This document shows positions 26,101 to 34,640 of a stretch of DNA of 64,000 nt, piece by piece. The first letter of the stretch is position 1; every line of letters starts with the position of its first letter. Position numbers and translations under genes: made by a program. Source of the stretch: Scandinavium sp036495715 (GTDB lineage Bacteria > Pseudomonadota > Gammaproteobacteria > Enterobacterales > Enterobacteriaceae); NCBI GenBank assembly GCA_036495715.1, contig DASXML010000061.1:1-64000 (forward strand), read 5' to 3'. The notes under the pieces were generated by a model, which was not told where the DNA came from, did no database searches, and saw nothing but the letters and a program-made list of their open reading frames with translations.

Positions 26101-27279
26101 ATGCTCTGGCTGATGACGATGGGACGCCGCTTGAACGGGGTGTATGCCGCTTTTATGCTGGTGGCTTTTATGGTCGGCGTGGCCGGAGCTTTACAGGCAC
26201 CGACGCTCAGTCTGTTTCTCAGTCGGGAAGTGGGCGTACAGCCGTTTTGGGTGGGTCTGTTTTACACGGTGAACGCCATTGCCGGGATTATCGTCAGTCT
26301 CGGGTTGGCAAAACGCTCCGATAACCAGGGCGATCGCCGCAAGCTCATTATGTTCTGCTGCCTGATGGCGGTGGGGAATGCGCTGCTGTTCGCCTTCAAT
26401 CGCCATTACCTGACGCTTATCACCTGCGGCGTTTTCCTGGCATCACTGGCGAATACCTTGATGCCACAGCTGTTTGCCCTCGCGCGTGAATATGCCGACA
26501 GCTCGGCGCGCGAAGTGGTGATGTTCAGTTCGATTATGCGTGCGCAACTTTCGCTGGCGTGGGTGATCGGCCCGCCGCTGGCCTTTATGTTGGCGCTGAA
26601 TTACGGCTTTACCACCATGTTTTCCATCGCCGCCGGGATTTTTGTCATAAGTCTGGTGCTGATCGCCTTCGCGCTGCCTTCGGTGGCGCGAGTAGAACAC
26701 TCAGCGGCGGTGCCGGTGATGGAAATCAGCGGCTGGGGCGATAAAAACGTGCGCATGTTGTTTGTGGCTTCCACGTTGATGTGGACCTGCAACACCATGT
26801 ACATCATCGATATGCCGTTGTGGATCAGTAGCGATCTGGGCCTGCCAGATAAGCTGGCGGGGATTTTGATGGGCACGGCCGCCGGGCTTGAGATCCCGGC
26901 GATGATCCTCGCGGGCTACTATGTGAAACACTTCGGCAAGCGGCGCATGATGATCGTCGCCGTGGCGGCGGGCGTGTTGTTCTATATCGGACTGATCCTG
27001 TTCCACAGCCGTGAAGCACTGTTGGTGTTGCAGCTGTTTAATGCGGTGTTCATCGGCATTGTCGCCGGGATTGGCATGCTGTGGTTCCAGGATTTAATGC
27101 CGGGCAGGGCGGGTTCAGCGACGACGTTATTCACCAACAGCATATCTACCGGGGTGATTCTGGCGGGCGTGATTCAGGGCGCGGTATCGCAAAGCTGGGG
27201 GCATCAGTATGTGTACTGGGTGATTGCAGCCGTTTCTTTGGTGACGCTGGCGCTGACATGCCGGGTGAAAGACGTTTAG
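26101..27279 (+). CDS. setA: Sugar efflux transporter SetA
   Basis: Major facilitator family exporter of sugars and analogues, co-expressed from the sgrS promoter and helping to relieve sugar-phosphate stress. The 392 residues have about twelve transmembrane helices. Conserved segments include ALQAPTLSLFLSREVG, MFSSIMRAQLSLAWVIGPPLAFM and MLWFQDLMPGRAGSATTLFTNS. Length matches E. coli SetA. It starts 30 bp after the SgrS terminator. Downstream lie a REP-like hairpin and the left end of the ars cassette. Confidence 0.98.
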   Translation: MLWLMTMGRRLNGVYAAFMLVAFMVGVAGALQAPTLSLFLSREVGVQPFWVGLFYTVNAIAGIIVSLGLAKRSDNQGDRRKLIMFCCLMAVGNALLFAFNRHYLTLITCGVFLASLANTLMPQLFALAREYADSSAREVVMFSSIMRAQLSLAWVIGPPLAFMLALNYGFTTMFSIAAGIFVISLVLIAFALPSVARVEHSAAVPVMEISGWGDKNVRMLFVASTLMWTCNTMYIIDMPLWISSDLGLPDKLAGILMGTAAGLEIPAMILAGYYVKHFGKRRMMIVAVAAGVLFYIGLILFHSREALLVLQLFNAVFIGIVAGIGMLWFQDLMPGRAGSATTLFTNSISTGVILAGVIQGAVSQSWGHQYVYWVIAAVSLVTLALTCRVKDV

Positions 27280-27286
27280 CCCGATA

Positions 27287-27315
27287 TTGCCCGGCAAGCA
27301 TTGCGCCGCCGGGCA
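27287..27315. terminator. REP-like hairpin after setA
   Basis: TGCCCGGC (27288-27295) and GCCGGGCA (27307-27314) form a GC-rich hairpin 8 bp after the setA stop. It is likely the transcript end of setA and resembles a single REP unit. There is no strong T run. Confidence 0.65.
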
Positions 27316-27337
27316 GTCTTAACGTTTCAAACAATCC

Positions 27338-27379
27338 ATTCATAGGCGCAGACTGTTTGTTTTCGTACTCGGAAATAGC
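27338..27379 (-). repeat. Left direct repeat: displaced copy of the leuD 3' end
   Basis: This 42-bp stretch matches 38 of 42 bases of the real leuD 3' terminus at 29720-29761, in the same orientation. Read on the minus strand it encodes AISEYENKQSAPMN, against AISEYENKQPAFMN in leuD, but lacks the stop codon. Similarity ends sharply on both sides. With the right copy it brackets arsRBC. Confidence 0.9.
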
Positions 27380-27460
27380 TTGATTCTGCATGTCAAAACG
27401 GCCCGTTTCAGAGTGGATAAGTGCGCCATTGTGTCCCTCCTCCCTAATCCGTGATGTTCA

Positions 27461-27500
27461 AAATAACACATATGATTTATCATATGTGTATTCTGCGTTC
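27461..27500 (+). promoter_or_regulatory. ArsR operator palindrome upstream of arsR
   Basis: A perfect inverted repeat with 11-bp arms (ACACATATGAT at 27466, ATCATATGTGT ending 27489) and a 2-bp spacer lies 24 bp before the arsR start codon. It is AT-rich and contains the TCATATG element known from enterobacterial ars operators. A related half-sequence, ATCATATGT, recurs at 27858-27866 between arsR and arsB. Confidence 0.75.
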
Positions 27501-27513
27501 ATCAGGAGAGAAA

Positions 27514-27858
27514 ATGCTGCAGCCTGTTCAGCTTTTCAAAATACTGTCGGATGAAACCCGACTGGCTATCATTATGTTGCTCAAAGAATCCGGCGAGCTA
27601 TGCGTCTGTGATATTTGTGGGGCAGTTGCTGAGTCACAGCCTAAGATATCCCGTCACATGGCGATATTGCGCGAAGCACAGCTGGTTCTTGATCGTCGTG
27701 AGGGTAAGTGGATCCACTATCGACTTTCCCCACATATGCCTGCGTGGGCCGCAGAGACCATTACGACGACGTGGCACTGTCTTCGGGATGATATTCGTGG
27801 TCGACTGGAAAAATCGACGGGCTCATCCTGCCAGGTGCGGGTTAACACATTACTTTAA
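27514..27858 (+). CDS. arsR: Arsenite-responsive repressor ArsR
   Basis: Represses the ars operon and is released by As(III) or Sb(III). The start was set at ATG 27514 (AGGAGAG upstream) to give 114 residues beginning MLQPVQLFKILSDETRLAI. An in-frame ATG 21 codons earlier would lie inside the operator. The metalloid-binding helix ELCVCDIC has Cys30, Cys32 and Cys35, and the winged helix AESQPKISRHMAILREAQLV follows. The sequence is close to the E. coli and R773 ArsR type. It is the first gene of a compact arsRBC operon inserted between setA and leuD. Confidence 0.97.
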   Translation: MLQPVQLFKILSDETRLAIIMLLKESGELCVCDICGAVAESQPKISRHMAILREAQLVLDRREGKWIHYRLSPHMPAWAAETITTTWHCLRDDIRGRLEKSTGSSCQVRVNTLL

Positions 27859-27879
27859 TCATATGTATTGGAGCCTGCG

Positions 27880-29169
27880 ATGTTTCTGGCCGGGAGTATT
27901 TTTTTACTGACGCTAATTCTGGTTATCTGGCAACCCAGAGGACTCAGCATTGGCTGGGGCGCCAGTATAGGGGCGGTGCTGGCACTGATCACCGGCGTTA
28001 TTCATGTGAACGATATTCCGGTGGTCTGGAATATCGTCTGGAACGCGACGGCGACATTTATTGCCGTCATTATCATCAGCCTGTTGCTTGATGAATCGGG
28101 ATTTTTCGAGTGGGCGGCGCTGCATGTTTCTCGTTGGGGCAACGGTCGCGGTCGATTATTGTTTACCTGGATTGTGCTGCTGGGCGCAGCGGTTGCTGCG
28201 TTGTTTGCGAACGATGGTGCGGCGCTGATCCTGACGCCAATCGTCATTGCCATGCTGCTGGCGCTGGGATTCAGCAAAGGGACGACACTGGCCTTTGTTA
28301 TGGCGGCAGGGTTTATTGCCGATACCGCGAGCCTGCCGCTCATTGTGTCTAATCTGGTGAATATTGTCTCGGCTGACTACTTCCGGCTTGGCTTTACCGA
28401 ATATGCGTCAGTGATGGTTCCTGTTGATATCGCCGCAATTGTTGCCACGCTGGTTATGCTACATCTCTTTTTTCGCCGTGATATTCCCGCGACTTACGAC
28501 GTTGCGCTTCTGAAAACGCCCGCCAGTGCAATTAAAGACCCGGCAACCTTTAAGGCGGGTGGGATTGTGCTGGTGCTCCTGTTGATCGGTTTCTTTGTGC
28601 TTGAACCTCTGGGGATCCCTGTCAGTGCGATTGCTGCTGTCGGCGCTGCCATTTTGTTTGCTGTTGCGAAGCGAGGCCATGCGATCAATACCGGGAAAGT
28701 CTTACGGGGCGCGCCGTGGCAAATTGTTATCTTCTCCCTGGGGATGTACCTGGTGGTTTATGGGCTGAGAAATGCGGGGCTGACGGAACACCTTTCCGGC
28801 GTGCTGAATGTGCTGGCTGAAAACGGATTGTGGACTGCGACGTTTGGTACCGGCTTCATTACTGCCTTTCTGTCGTCTGTGATGAACAACATGCCAACCG
28901 TACTGATTGGCGCGCTTTCAATAGACGGGAGCACCGCAACGGGCGTCATCAAAGAGGCAATGGTTTATGCCAACATCATTGGTTGCGACCTGGGGCCAAA
29001 AATCACGCCGATTGGCAGCCTGGCGACCCTGTTGTGGTTGCATGTGCTGTCACAGAAAAATATGACCATCACCTGGGGATATTACTTCCGCACGGGCGTT
29101 ATCATGACCCTGCCTGTGCTGTTTGTCACTCTGGCTGCGCTGGCGCTGCGGCTTTCAGTCACCCTGTAA
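27880..29169 (+). CDS. arsB: Arsenite/antimonite efflux permease ArsB
   Basis: Inner-membrane As(III)/H+ antiporter that can also pair with an ArsA ATPase (none is present here). The start ATG 27880 has TTGGAG upstream and gives 429 residues, the E. coli length; a start four codons earlier is less likely. About twelve hydrophobic spans are visible, with the very conserved ArsB segments LLDESGFFEWAALHVSR, FANDGAALILTPIVIAMLL, MNNMPTVLIGALSIDGS and NIIGCDLGPKITPIGS. It starts 21 bp after arsR. Confidence 0.98.
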   Translation: MFLAGSIFLLTLILVIWQPRGLSIGWGASIGAVLALITGVIHVNDIPVVWNIVWNATATFIAVIIISLLLDESGFFEWAALHVSRWGNGRGRLLFTWIVLLGAAVAALFANDGAALILTPIVIAMLLALGFSKGTTLAFVMAAGFIADTASLPLIVSNLVNIVSADYFRLGFTEYASVMVPVDIAAIVATLVMLHLFFRRDIPATYDVALLKTPASAIKDPATFKAGGIVLVLLLIGFFVLEPLGIPVSAIAAVGAAILFAVAKRGHAINTGKVLRGAPWQIVIFSLGMYLVVYGLRNAGLTEHLSGVLNVLAENGLWTATFGTGFITAFLSSVMNNMPTVLIGALSIDGSTATGVIKEAMVYANIIGCDLGPKITPIGSLATLLWLHVLSQKNMTITWGYYFRTGVIMTLPVLFVTLAALALRLSVTL

Positions 29170-29181
29170 TGAGATACGGAT

Positions 29182-29610
29182 ATGAACACTATAACGATCT
29201 ATCACAACCCGGCCTGCGGCACGTCGCGCAATACGCTGGAGATTATCCGCAACAGCGGCAATGAACCGACCATCATTCATTATCTTGAGACGCCGCCGTC
29301 CCATGATGAGCTGGTTAAACTTATTGCAGAGATGGGGATTTCTGTACGTGCTCTGCTGCGTAAGAACGTCGAGCCTTACGAGCAGTTGGGCCTGGCTGAA
29401 GATAAATTCAGCGATGAGCAACTCATTGGTTTCATGCTCGACCACCCGATTCTGATTAACCGCCCTATCGTGGTGACACCGCTGGGAACCCGGCTGTGTC
29501 GGCCTTCCGAAGTCGTGCTGGATATTCTGCCCGAGTCGCAGAAAGGGGCCTTCGCGAAGGAGGATGGTGAAAGGGTTATTGACGACGCAGGGAAGCGAGT
29601 CAAGCCGTAA
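29182..29610 (+). CDS. arsC: Glutaredoxin-dependent arsenate reductase ArsC
   Basis: Reduces arsenate to arsenite using glutathione and glutaredoxin, feeding ArsB. The 142-residue protein belongs to the thioredoxin-fold R773 class: catalytic Cys12 in HNPACGTSRNT, with the arsenate-binding arginines R60, R94 and R107 all present. It follows arsB by 12 bp and ends the operon. A strong terminator lies 30 bp downstream, before the convergent leuD. Confidence 0.98.
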   Translation: MNTITIYHNPACGTSRNTLEIIRNSGNEPTIIHYLETPPSHDELVKLIAEMGISVRALLRKNVEPYEQLGLAEDKFSDEQLIGFMLDHPILINRPIVVTPLGTRLCRPSEVVLDILPESQKGAFAKEDGERVIDDAGKRVKP

Positions 29611-29640
29611 TCCCCTGTGCTAGAGGTGGCCCGAAAACAA

Positions 29641-29670
29641 AAAGAGTTCGCCGATGCGAACTCTTTTTAT
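29641..29670. terminator. Bidirectional terminator between arsC and leuD
   Basis: AAAGAGTTCGC pairs with GCGAACTCTTT around the loop CGAT (29641-29666), preceded by A-rich and followed by T-rich sequence, so it works for both convergent transcripts. It lies inside the interval bounded by the leuD-end repeats. Confidence 0.88.
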
Positions 29671-29716
29671 GAGGCCTCAGTCTGAAAGCCCGCACATCAC
29701 ATTGCAGGCTTACACG

Positions 29717-30322
29717 TTAATTCATAAACGCAGGCTGTTTGTTTTCGTACTCGGAGATAGCACCTTCGTGCTGCAGCGTCAGCCCGATGCTGTCCAGGCC
29801 ATTCAACATGCAGTGGCGACGGAACGCATCAATGTTGAAGCTGTAAGATTTATCACCGGCTTTCACCACCTGCGCTTCCAAATCCACTTCAAATTTCACG
29901 CCCGGATTTGCCTGCACCTGCTTGAACAGTTCATCAACCTGCTCGTCGCTCAGGGTGACCGGCAGCAATTGGTTGTTGAAGCTGTTGCCGTAGAAAATGT
30001 CGGCAAAACTTGGGGCGATCACCACTTTGAAGCCGTAATCGGTCAGCGCCCATGGAGCATGTTCACGGGATGAGCCACAGCCAAAGTTTTCACGCGCCAG
30101 TAAAATGGATGCGCCTTTAAATTCCGGGAAGTTCAGCACGAATTCCGGGTTCGGTTGTTCGCCTTTGTCATCAATGAAGCGCCAGTCGTTAAACAAGTGC
30201 GCGCCAAAACCGGTGCGAGTCACTTTCTGCAAAAACTGCTTAGGAATGATTGCATCAGTATCTACGTTAGCCGCATCCAAAGGGACAACCAGGCCAGTGT
30301 GTTGGGTAAATTTCTCTGCCAT
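29717..30322 (-). CDS. leuD: 3-isopropylmalate dehydratase small subunit LeuD
   Basis: Small subunit of isopropylmalate isomerase, paired with LeuC in leucine synthesis. The 201 residues contain the swivelling-domain signatures NVDTDAIIPKQFLQ and ARENFGCGSSREHAPWAL. The C-terminus YENKQPAFMN is repeated at the far side of the ars cassette (27338-27379). It follows leuC by 10 bp and is the last gene of leuABCD. Confidence 0.99.
   Translation of the reverse strand: MAEKFTQHTGLVVPLDAANVDTDAIIPKQFLQKVTRTGFGAHLFNDWRFIDDKGEQPNPEFVLNFPEFKGASILLARENFGCGSSREHAPWALTDYGFKVVIAPSFADIFYGNSFNNQLLPVTLSDEQVDELFKQVQANPGVKFEVDLEAQVVKAGDKSYSFNIDAFRRHCMLNGLDSIGLTLQHEGAISEYENKQPAFMN
29720..29761 (-). repeat. Right direct repeat: 3' end of leuD
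   Basis: This is the functional copy of the 42-bp repeat, forming the last codons of leuD up to the base before its stop TAA. It matches 27338-27379 at 38 of 42 positions in direct orientation, 2.38 kb apart, with arsRBC between the copies. Confidence 0.9.
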
Positions 30323-30332
30323 GATGCGGTCC

Positions 30333-31733
30333 TTATTTCATGCTACGAATGTCGGCGAAATGGCCGGTTACGGCAGCCGCTGCGGCCATCGCCGGGCTAA
30401 CCAAATGCGTGCGACCACCGCGGCCCTGACGGCCTTCAAAGTTACGGTTGCTGGTGGAAGCGCAGCGTTCGCCTGGGTTCAGACGGTCGTTGTTCATCGC
30501 CAGGCACATTGAGCAGCCCGGTAAGCGCCATTCAAAACCGGCTTCGATGAAAATCTTATCCAGCCCTTCCGCTTCGGCTTGCGCTTTCACGGGACCGGAG
30601 CCTGGCACCACTAACGCCTGCACGCCCGGAGCGACTTTACGGCCTTTGGCGATTTCAGCCGCTGCACGCAAATCTTCGATGCGGGAGTTAGTACAAGAGC
30701 CGATAAAGACTTTGTCGATGGTGACGTCGGTCAGCGGTACGCCGGGTTTCAGACCCATATACGCCAGCGCTTTTTCAGCACTTGCGCGTTCCACCGGATC
30801 AGCGAACGAAGCAGGATCAGGGATGCTGTCGTTGACGGAAATCACCTGACCCGGATTGGTTCCCCACGTTACCTGTGGCGCAATTTCTTCGGCCTGCAAG
30901 GTCACAACGGTGTCGAATTTCGCGTCTTCGTCGGTGCTGAATGTTTTCCAGTAGGCAACGGCGTCATCATAGTTCTGGCCTTTCGGCGCGTGCAGACGGC
31001 CTTTCACATAATTAAATGTGGTTTCGTCCGGTGCCACCAGACCCGCTTTGGCACCCATTTCAATCGCCATGTTGCACAGGGTCATGCGGCCTTCCATGGT
31101 TAACGCCTGAATGGCATCACCGCAGAATTCCACTACGTGACCGGTGCCGCCTGCGCTACCGGTTTTCCCGATAATCGCCAGCACGATGTCTTTGGCGGTA
31201 ATGCCTGGTGCTGCGGTGCCGTTGACTTCGATTTTCATGGTTTTGGCGCGGCCCTGTTTCAGGGTCTGCGTTGCCAAAACATGTTCAACTTCGGAGGTAC
31301 CGATACCAAACGCCAGTGCGCCAAACGCGCCGTGAGTCGCGGTGTGGGAGTCGCCACACACGATAGTCATGCCCGGCAAGGTAATGCCTTGTTCTGGGCC
31401 CATCACGTGCACGATGCCCTGATATGGGTGATTCAGGTCGTACAGTTCGACGCCGAACTCGCTACAGTTCTTGATCAATTCCTGCATCTGAATACGGGCC
31501 ATTTCACCGGACGCATTAATGTCTTTGGTCTGAGTGGAAACGTTGTGATCCATCGTCGCGAAGGTTTTGCCCGGCTGGCGCACCGGACGATGGTGCGCGC
31601 GCAGGCCGTCAAACGCCTGCGGTGAGGTCACTTCGTGAACCAGATGACGGTCGATATACAGCAACGGGGTTTCGTTTGGCGCTTCGTGCACGATATGCGC
31701 ATCAAACAATTTTTCATATAACGTCTTCGCCAT
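30333..31733 (-). CDS. leuC: 3-isopropylmalate dehydratase large subunit LeuC
   Basis: Catalytic [4Fe-4S] subunit that isomerises 2-isopropylmalate to 3-isopropylmalate. The 466 residues carry the aconitase-family cluster ligands in GSCTNSR and in CSMCLAMN, and the HGAFGALAFGIGTSEVEHVLATQ region. Length equals the E. coli protein. It starts 2 bp after the leuB stop. Confidence 0.99.
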   Translation of the reverse strand: MAKTLYEKLFDAHIVHEAPNETPLLYIDRHLVHEVTSPQAFDGLRAHHRPVRQPGKTFATMDHNVSTQTKDINASGEMARIQMQELIKNCSEFGVELYDLNHPYQGIVHVMGPEQGITLPGMTIVCGDSHTATHGAFGALAFGIGTSEVEHVLATQTLKQGRAKTMKIEVNGTAAPGITAKDIVLAIIGKTGSAGGTGHVVEFCGDAIQALTMEGRMTLCNMAIEMGAKAGLVAPDETTFNYVKGRLHAPKGQNYDDAVAYWKTFSTDEDAKFDTVVTLQAEEIAPQVTWGTNPGQVISVNDSIPDPASFADPVERASAEKALAYMGLKPGVPLTDVTIDKVFIGSCTNSRIEDLRAAAEIAKGRKVAPGVQALVVPGSGPVKAQAEAEGLDKIFIEAGFEWRLPGCSMCLAMNNDRLNPGERCASTSNRNFEGRQGRGGRTHLVSPAMAAAAAVTGHFADIRSMK

Positions 31734-31735
31734 GA

Positions 31736-32827
31736 TTACACCCCTTGAGCTACATAGCGGGCGATGATGTCGCCCATTTCATCGGTACTGACGGCCGCGT
31801 TACCGCGAGCCAAATCACCTGTGCGCACGCCTTCTTCTAATGCGCGGTTAATGGCGCTTTCGATAGCGTCGGCGGCATCATTGGCATCCAGGCTGTAACG
31901 CAGCAGCAGGGCCAGCGAGAGGATCTGCGCGATAGGGTTGGCAATGTTTTTGCCAGCGATATCCGGGGCTGAACCGCCGGCGGGCTCATACAGACCAAAG
32001 CCTTGCTCGTTCAGGCTGGCGGAAGGCAACATCCCCATCGAACCGGTGATCATTGCGCATTCGTCAGACAAAATGTCGCCAAACAGGTTGGAGCACAGCA
32101 GTACGTCGAACTGCGACGGGTCTTTAATTAACTGCATGGTGGCATTGTCGATGTACATGTGTGCCAGCTCAACGTCCGGGTACTCTTTGGCGATTTCGTT
32201 GACGATTTCGCGCCACAAAATGGAAGACTGCAGGACGTTCGCTTTATCAATTGAGGTCACTTTGTGACGACGCTTACGGGCGGATTCAAACGCGATGCGC
32301 GCGATACGCTCGATTTCAAAACGGTGATAGACCTCGGTATCGAAGGCTTTTTCGTGCTGACCGCTGCCTTCGCGACCTTTCGGCTGGCCGAAATAGATGC
32401 CGCCCGTTAATTCACGCACGCACAGAATGTCGAAACCGTTAGCGGCGATGTCGGCACGCAGCGGACAAAACTCTTCCAGCCCTTGGTACAGTTTAGCCGG
32501 ACGCAGGTTAGAGAACAGTTTGAAGTGCTTACGCAGTGGCAATAACGCCCCGCGCTCAGGCTGTTCAGCTGGCGGCAGGTTTTCCCATTTCGGTCCACCG
32601 ACGGAGCCGAACAGAATCGCGTCAGCCTGCTCACAGCCTTCGACGGTCGCCTGCGGCAGCGGTTTACCGTGCTTGTCGATGGCAATACCACCCACATCGT
32701 GGTGGCTGGTGGTGATGCGCATATCAAAACGCTGACGCACGGCTTCCAGTACTTTCAGGGCTTGCGCCATCACTTCCGGGCCAATACCGTCACCCGGCAA
32801 AACAGCAATATGGTAGTTCTTCGACAT
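31736..32827 (-). CDS. leuB: 3-isopropylmalate dehydrogenase LeuB
   Basis: NAD- and Mg2+-dependent oxidative decarboxylation giving 2-ketoisocaproate. The 363-residue protein shows LPGDGIGPEV at the N-terminus, the substrate arginines in LRPAKLYQGLEEF and RELTGGIYFG, and the metal site region SNLFGDILSDECAMITGSMG. Its start overlaps the leuA stop by one base. Confidence 0.99.
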   Translation of the reverse strand: MSKNYHIAVLPGDGIGPEVMAQALKVLEAVRQRFDMRITTSHHDVGGIAIDKHGKPLPQATVEGCEQADAILFGSVGGPKWENLPPAEQPERGALLPLRKHFKLFSNLRPAKLYQGLEEFCPLRADIAANGFDILCVRELTGGIYFGQPKGREGSGQHEKAFDTEVYHRFEIERIARIAFESARKRRHKVTSIDKANVLQSSILWREIVNEIAKEYPDVELAHMYIDNATMQLIKDPSQFDVLLCSNLFGDILSDECAMITGSMGMLPSASLNEQGFGLYEPAGGSAPDIAGKNIANPIAQILSLALLLRYSLDANDAADAIESAINRALEEGVRTGDLARGNAAVSTDEMGDIIARYVAQGV

Positions 32828-34398
32828 TACACGGTTTCCTTTTTGTTCTCGTTATTCTGCGCTTTGCGCTGTAATTCTTTTTCTACTTCATTGGCGCGCC
32901 AGATGTTGTTCAGCACGTGAACCATCGCTTTAGCGGAGGATTCGACGATGTCTGTCGCCAGACCCACACCGTGGAAACGACGACCGTTGTACGTGGCGAC
33001 AATATCCACCTGGCCCAGCGCATCTTTGCCGTGGCCTTTGGCGGTGAGGCCGTATTTCACCAGTTCGATGTTGAAGTTGGTGATACGGTTGATGGCCTGG
33101 TAAACGGCATCGACCGGACCGTTACCGTTGGCGGCTTCGGCTTTTACTTCTTCGCCGCAGGCCAGTTTGACCGACGCGGTAGCGATATCATTAGAACCGG
33201 ACTGCACGCTGAAGTAGTCCAGACGGAAATGCTCTGGCTCTTCTTGTTGTTTATTAATGAAGGCCAGCGCTTCCAGGTCATAGTCGAACACCTGACCTTT
33301 TTTGTCGGCCAGTTTCAGGAATGCGTCGTACAGATTGTCCATGCTGTAATCGGACTCTTTGTAGCCCATTTCATCCATACGATGTTTCACTGCCGCACGA
33401 CCGGAACGAGAGGTCAGGTTCAATTGCACCTGATTCAGGCCGATGGATTCCGGGGTCATGATTTCGTAGTTTTCGCGGTTCTTCAGCACGCCGTCCTGGT
33501 GAATACCGGAGGAGTGGGCGAAGGCACCGGTACCGACAATCGCTTTGTTTGCCGGAACCGGCATGTTGCAAATTTGGCTGACGGTCTGGCTGGTGCGCCA
33601 GATTTCGTTGTGATTGATGCGGGTCTGCACGTTCATGATGTCTTTGCGGACCTTAATTGCCATGATCACTTCTTCCAGCGAACAGTTACCGGCGCGCTCG
33701 CCAATACCGTTCATTGCGCCTTCCACCTGACGCGCACCGGCGTGGACCGCCGCGATAGCATTGCCGACAGCTAATCCTAAATCGTCATGGGTGTGAACGG
33801 AGATAATCGCTTTATCAATGTTAGGTACGCGCTCATACAGGCCCGAAATGATGTTGGCGAACTCAAACGGCATGGTATAGCCGACGGTGTCCGGAATGTT
33901 GATGGTGCGTGCGCCAGCGTTGATCGCCGCCTCGACTACGCGAGACAAATCTTCAATCGGTGTGCGCCCCGCATCTTCGCAAGAGAACTCGACGTCGTCG
34001 GTATAGTTACGGGCACGCTTAATCATGTAAATCGAGCGTTCGATGACTTCGTCCAGCGTGCTGCGCAGCTTGGTGGCGATGTGCATCGGCGACGTCGCTA
34101 TAAAGGTATGAATACGGAATGCCTCGGCCACTTTCAGTGATTCAGCGGCGACATCAATATCTTTCTCTACACAGCGGGCCAGGGCGCATACACGGCTGTT
34201 TTTGATGGTGCGCGCAATGGTCTGAACGGACTCGAAATCGCCTGGGGAAGAGACAGGGAAACCGACTTCCATCACATCAACACCCATACGTTCGAGGGCC
34301 AGCGCGATTTGCAGTTTCTCTTTCACGCTCAGACTTGCCTGTAATGCCTGTTCACCGTCACGTAAGGTGGTATCGAAGATAACGACTTGTTGGCTCAT
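32827..34398 (-). CDS. leuA: 2-isopropylmalate synthase LeuA
   Basis: Condenses acetyl-CoA with 2-ketoisovalerate, the committed and leucine-inhibited step. The 523 residues begin with a TIM-barrel HMGL-like domain (FDTTLRDGEQ near residue 8, metal site HTHDDLGLAVGN). The C-terminal LeuA dimer regulatory domain is recognisable by GNGPVDAVYQAI. Transcription is controlled by the leuL attenuator directly upstream. Confidence 0.99.
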   Translation of the reverse strand: MSQQVVIFDTTLRDGEQALQASLSVKEKLQIALALERMGVDVMEVGFPVSSPGDFESVQTIARTIKNSRVCALARCVEKDIDVAAESLKVAEAFRIHTFIATSPMHIATKLRSTLDEVIERSIYMIKRARNYTDDVEFSCEDAGRTPIEDLSRVVEAAINAGARTINIPDTVGYTMPFEFANIISGLYERVPNIDKAIISVHTHDDLGLAVGNAIAAVHAGARQVEGAMNGIGERAGNCSLEEVIMAIKVRKDIMNVQTRINHNEIWRTSQTVSQICNMPVPANKAIVGTGAFAHSSGIHQDGVLKNRENYEIMTPESIGLNQVQLNLTSRSGRAAVKHRMDEMGYKESDYSMDNLYDAFLKLADKKGQVFDYDLEALAFINKQQEEPEHFRLDYFSVQSGSNDIATASVKLACGEEVKAEAANGNGPVDAVYQAINRITNFNIELVKYGLTAKGHGKDALGQVDIVATYNGRRFHGVGLATDIVESSAKAMVHVLNNIWRANEVEKELQRKAQNNENKKETV

Positions 34399-34441
34399 GG
34401 TTTTAGGTCCTTGTCAGTCTTTGGTCGCCTTGCTACGAGCA

Positions 34442-34472
34442 TAAAAAAACCCGCGCTAAGGCGCGGGTTCTA
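34442..34472 (-). terminator. leu operon attenuator terminator
   Basis: On the minus strand AACCCGCGCC pairs with GCGCGGGTT, followed by seven T residues, between leuL and leuA. Together with the leucine codons of leuL this is the classical transcription-attenuation arrangement: stalling at low leucine favours the antiterminator. Confidence 0.92.
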
Positions 34473-34490
34473 GTCTTACTGGATGATGAC

Positions 34491-34577
34491 TTAACGCAAA
34501 ACGTCGTCCACCAGTCTACCGCGCAGAGTGAATGCGTTTAGTAGTAGTAGACTGATGAAACGAGAGGTGCGTGTCAT
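34491..34577 (-). CDS. leuL: leu operon leader peptide LeuL
   Basis: A 28-residue frame, too short for usual gene finders, reading MTRTSRFISLLLLNAF and ending with VDDVLR. It has four consecutive leucine codons, all the rare CTA, as in E. coli leuL. Charged tRNA-Leu supply sets ribosome movement here and thus whether the attenuator hairpin at 34442-34472 forms. The C-terminal residues differ from E. coli, but the control codons are kept. Confidence 0.93.
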   Translation of the reverse strand: MTRTSRFISLLLLNAFTLRGRLVDDVLR

Positions 34578-34611
34578 TACGTCATGCTCCAGATGAATTC
34601 GATATGTATTA

Positions 34612-34640
34612 GTGGTACTGGATATGCAGATTGATGTCAA
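34612..34640 (-). promoter_or_regulatory. leuLABCD promoter
   Basis: Minus strand: a perfect TTGACA -35 box at 34635-34640, then 17 bp and TACCAC (34612-34617), the same geometry as the E. coli/Salmonella leu promoter (TTGACA, 17 bp, TAACTC). Transcription would begin about 30 nt upstream of leuL. Confidence 0.7.

Noticed and set aside
27146..27391. 81-codon minus-strand frame containing a leuD-like tail
   Set aside because: Only the 14 leuD-derived residues are recognisable and the rest is antisense to setA. It is a by-product of the displaced repeat, not a gene.
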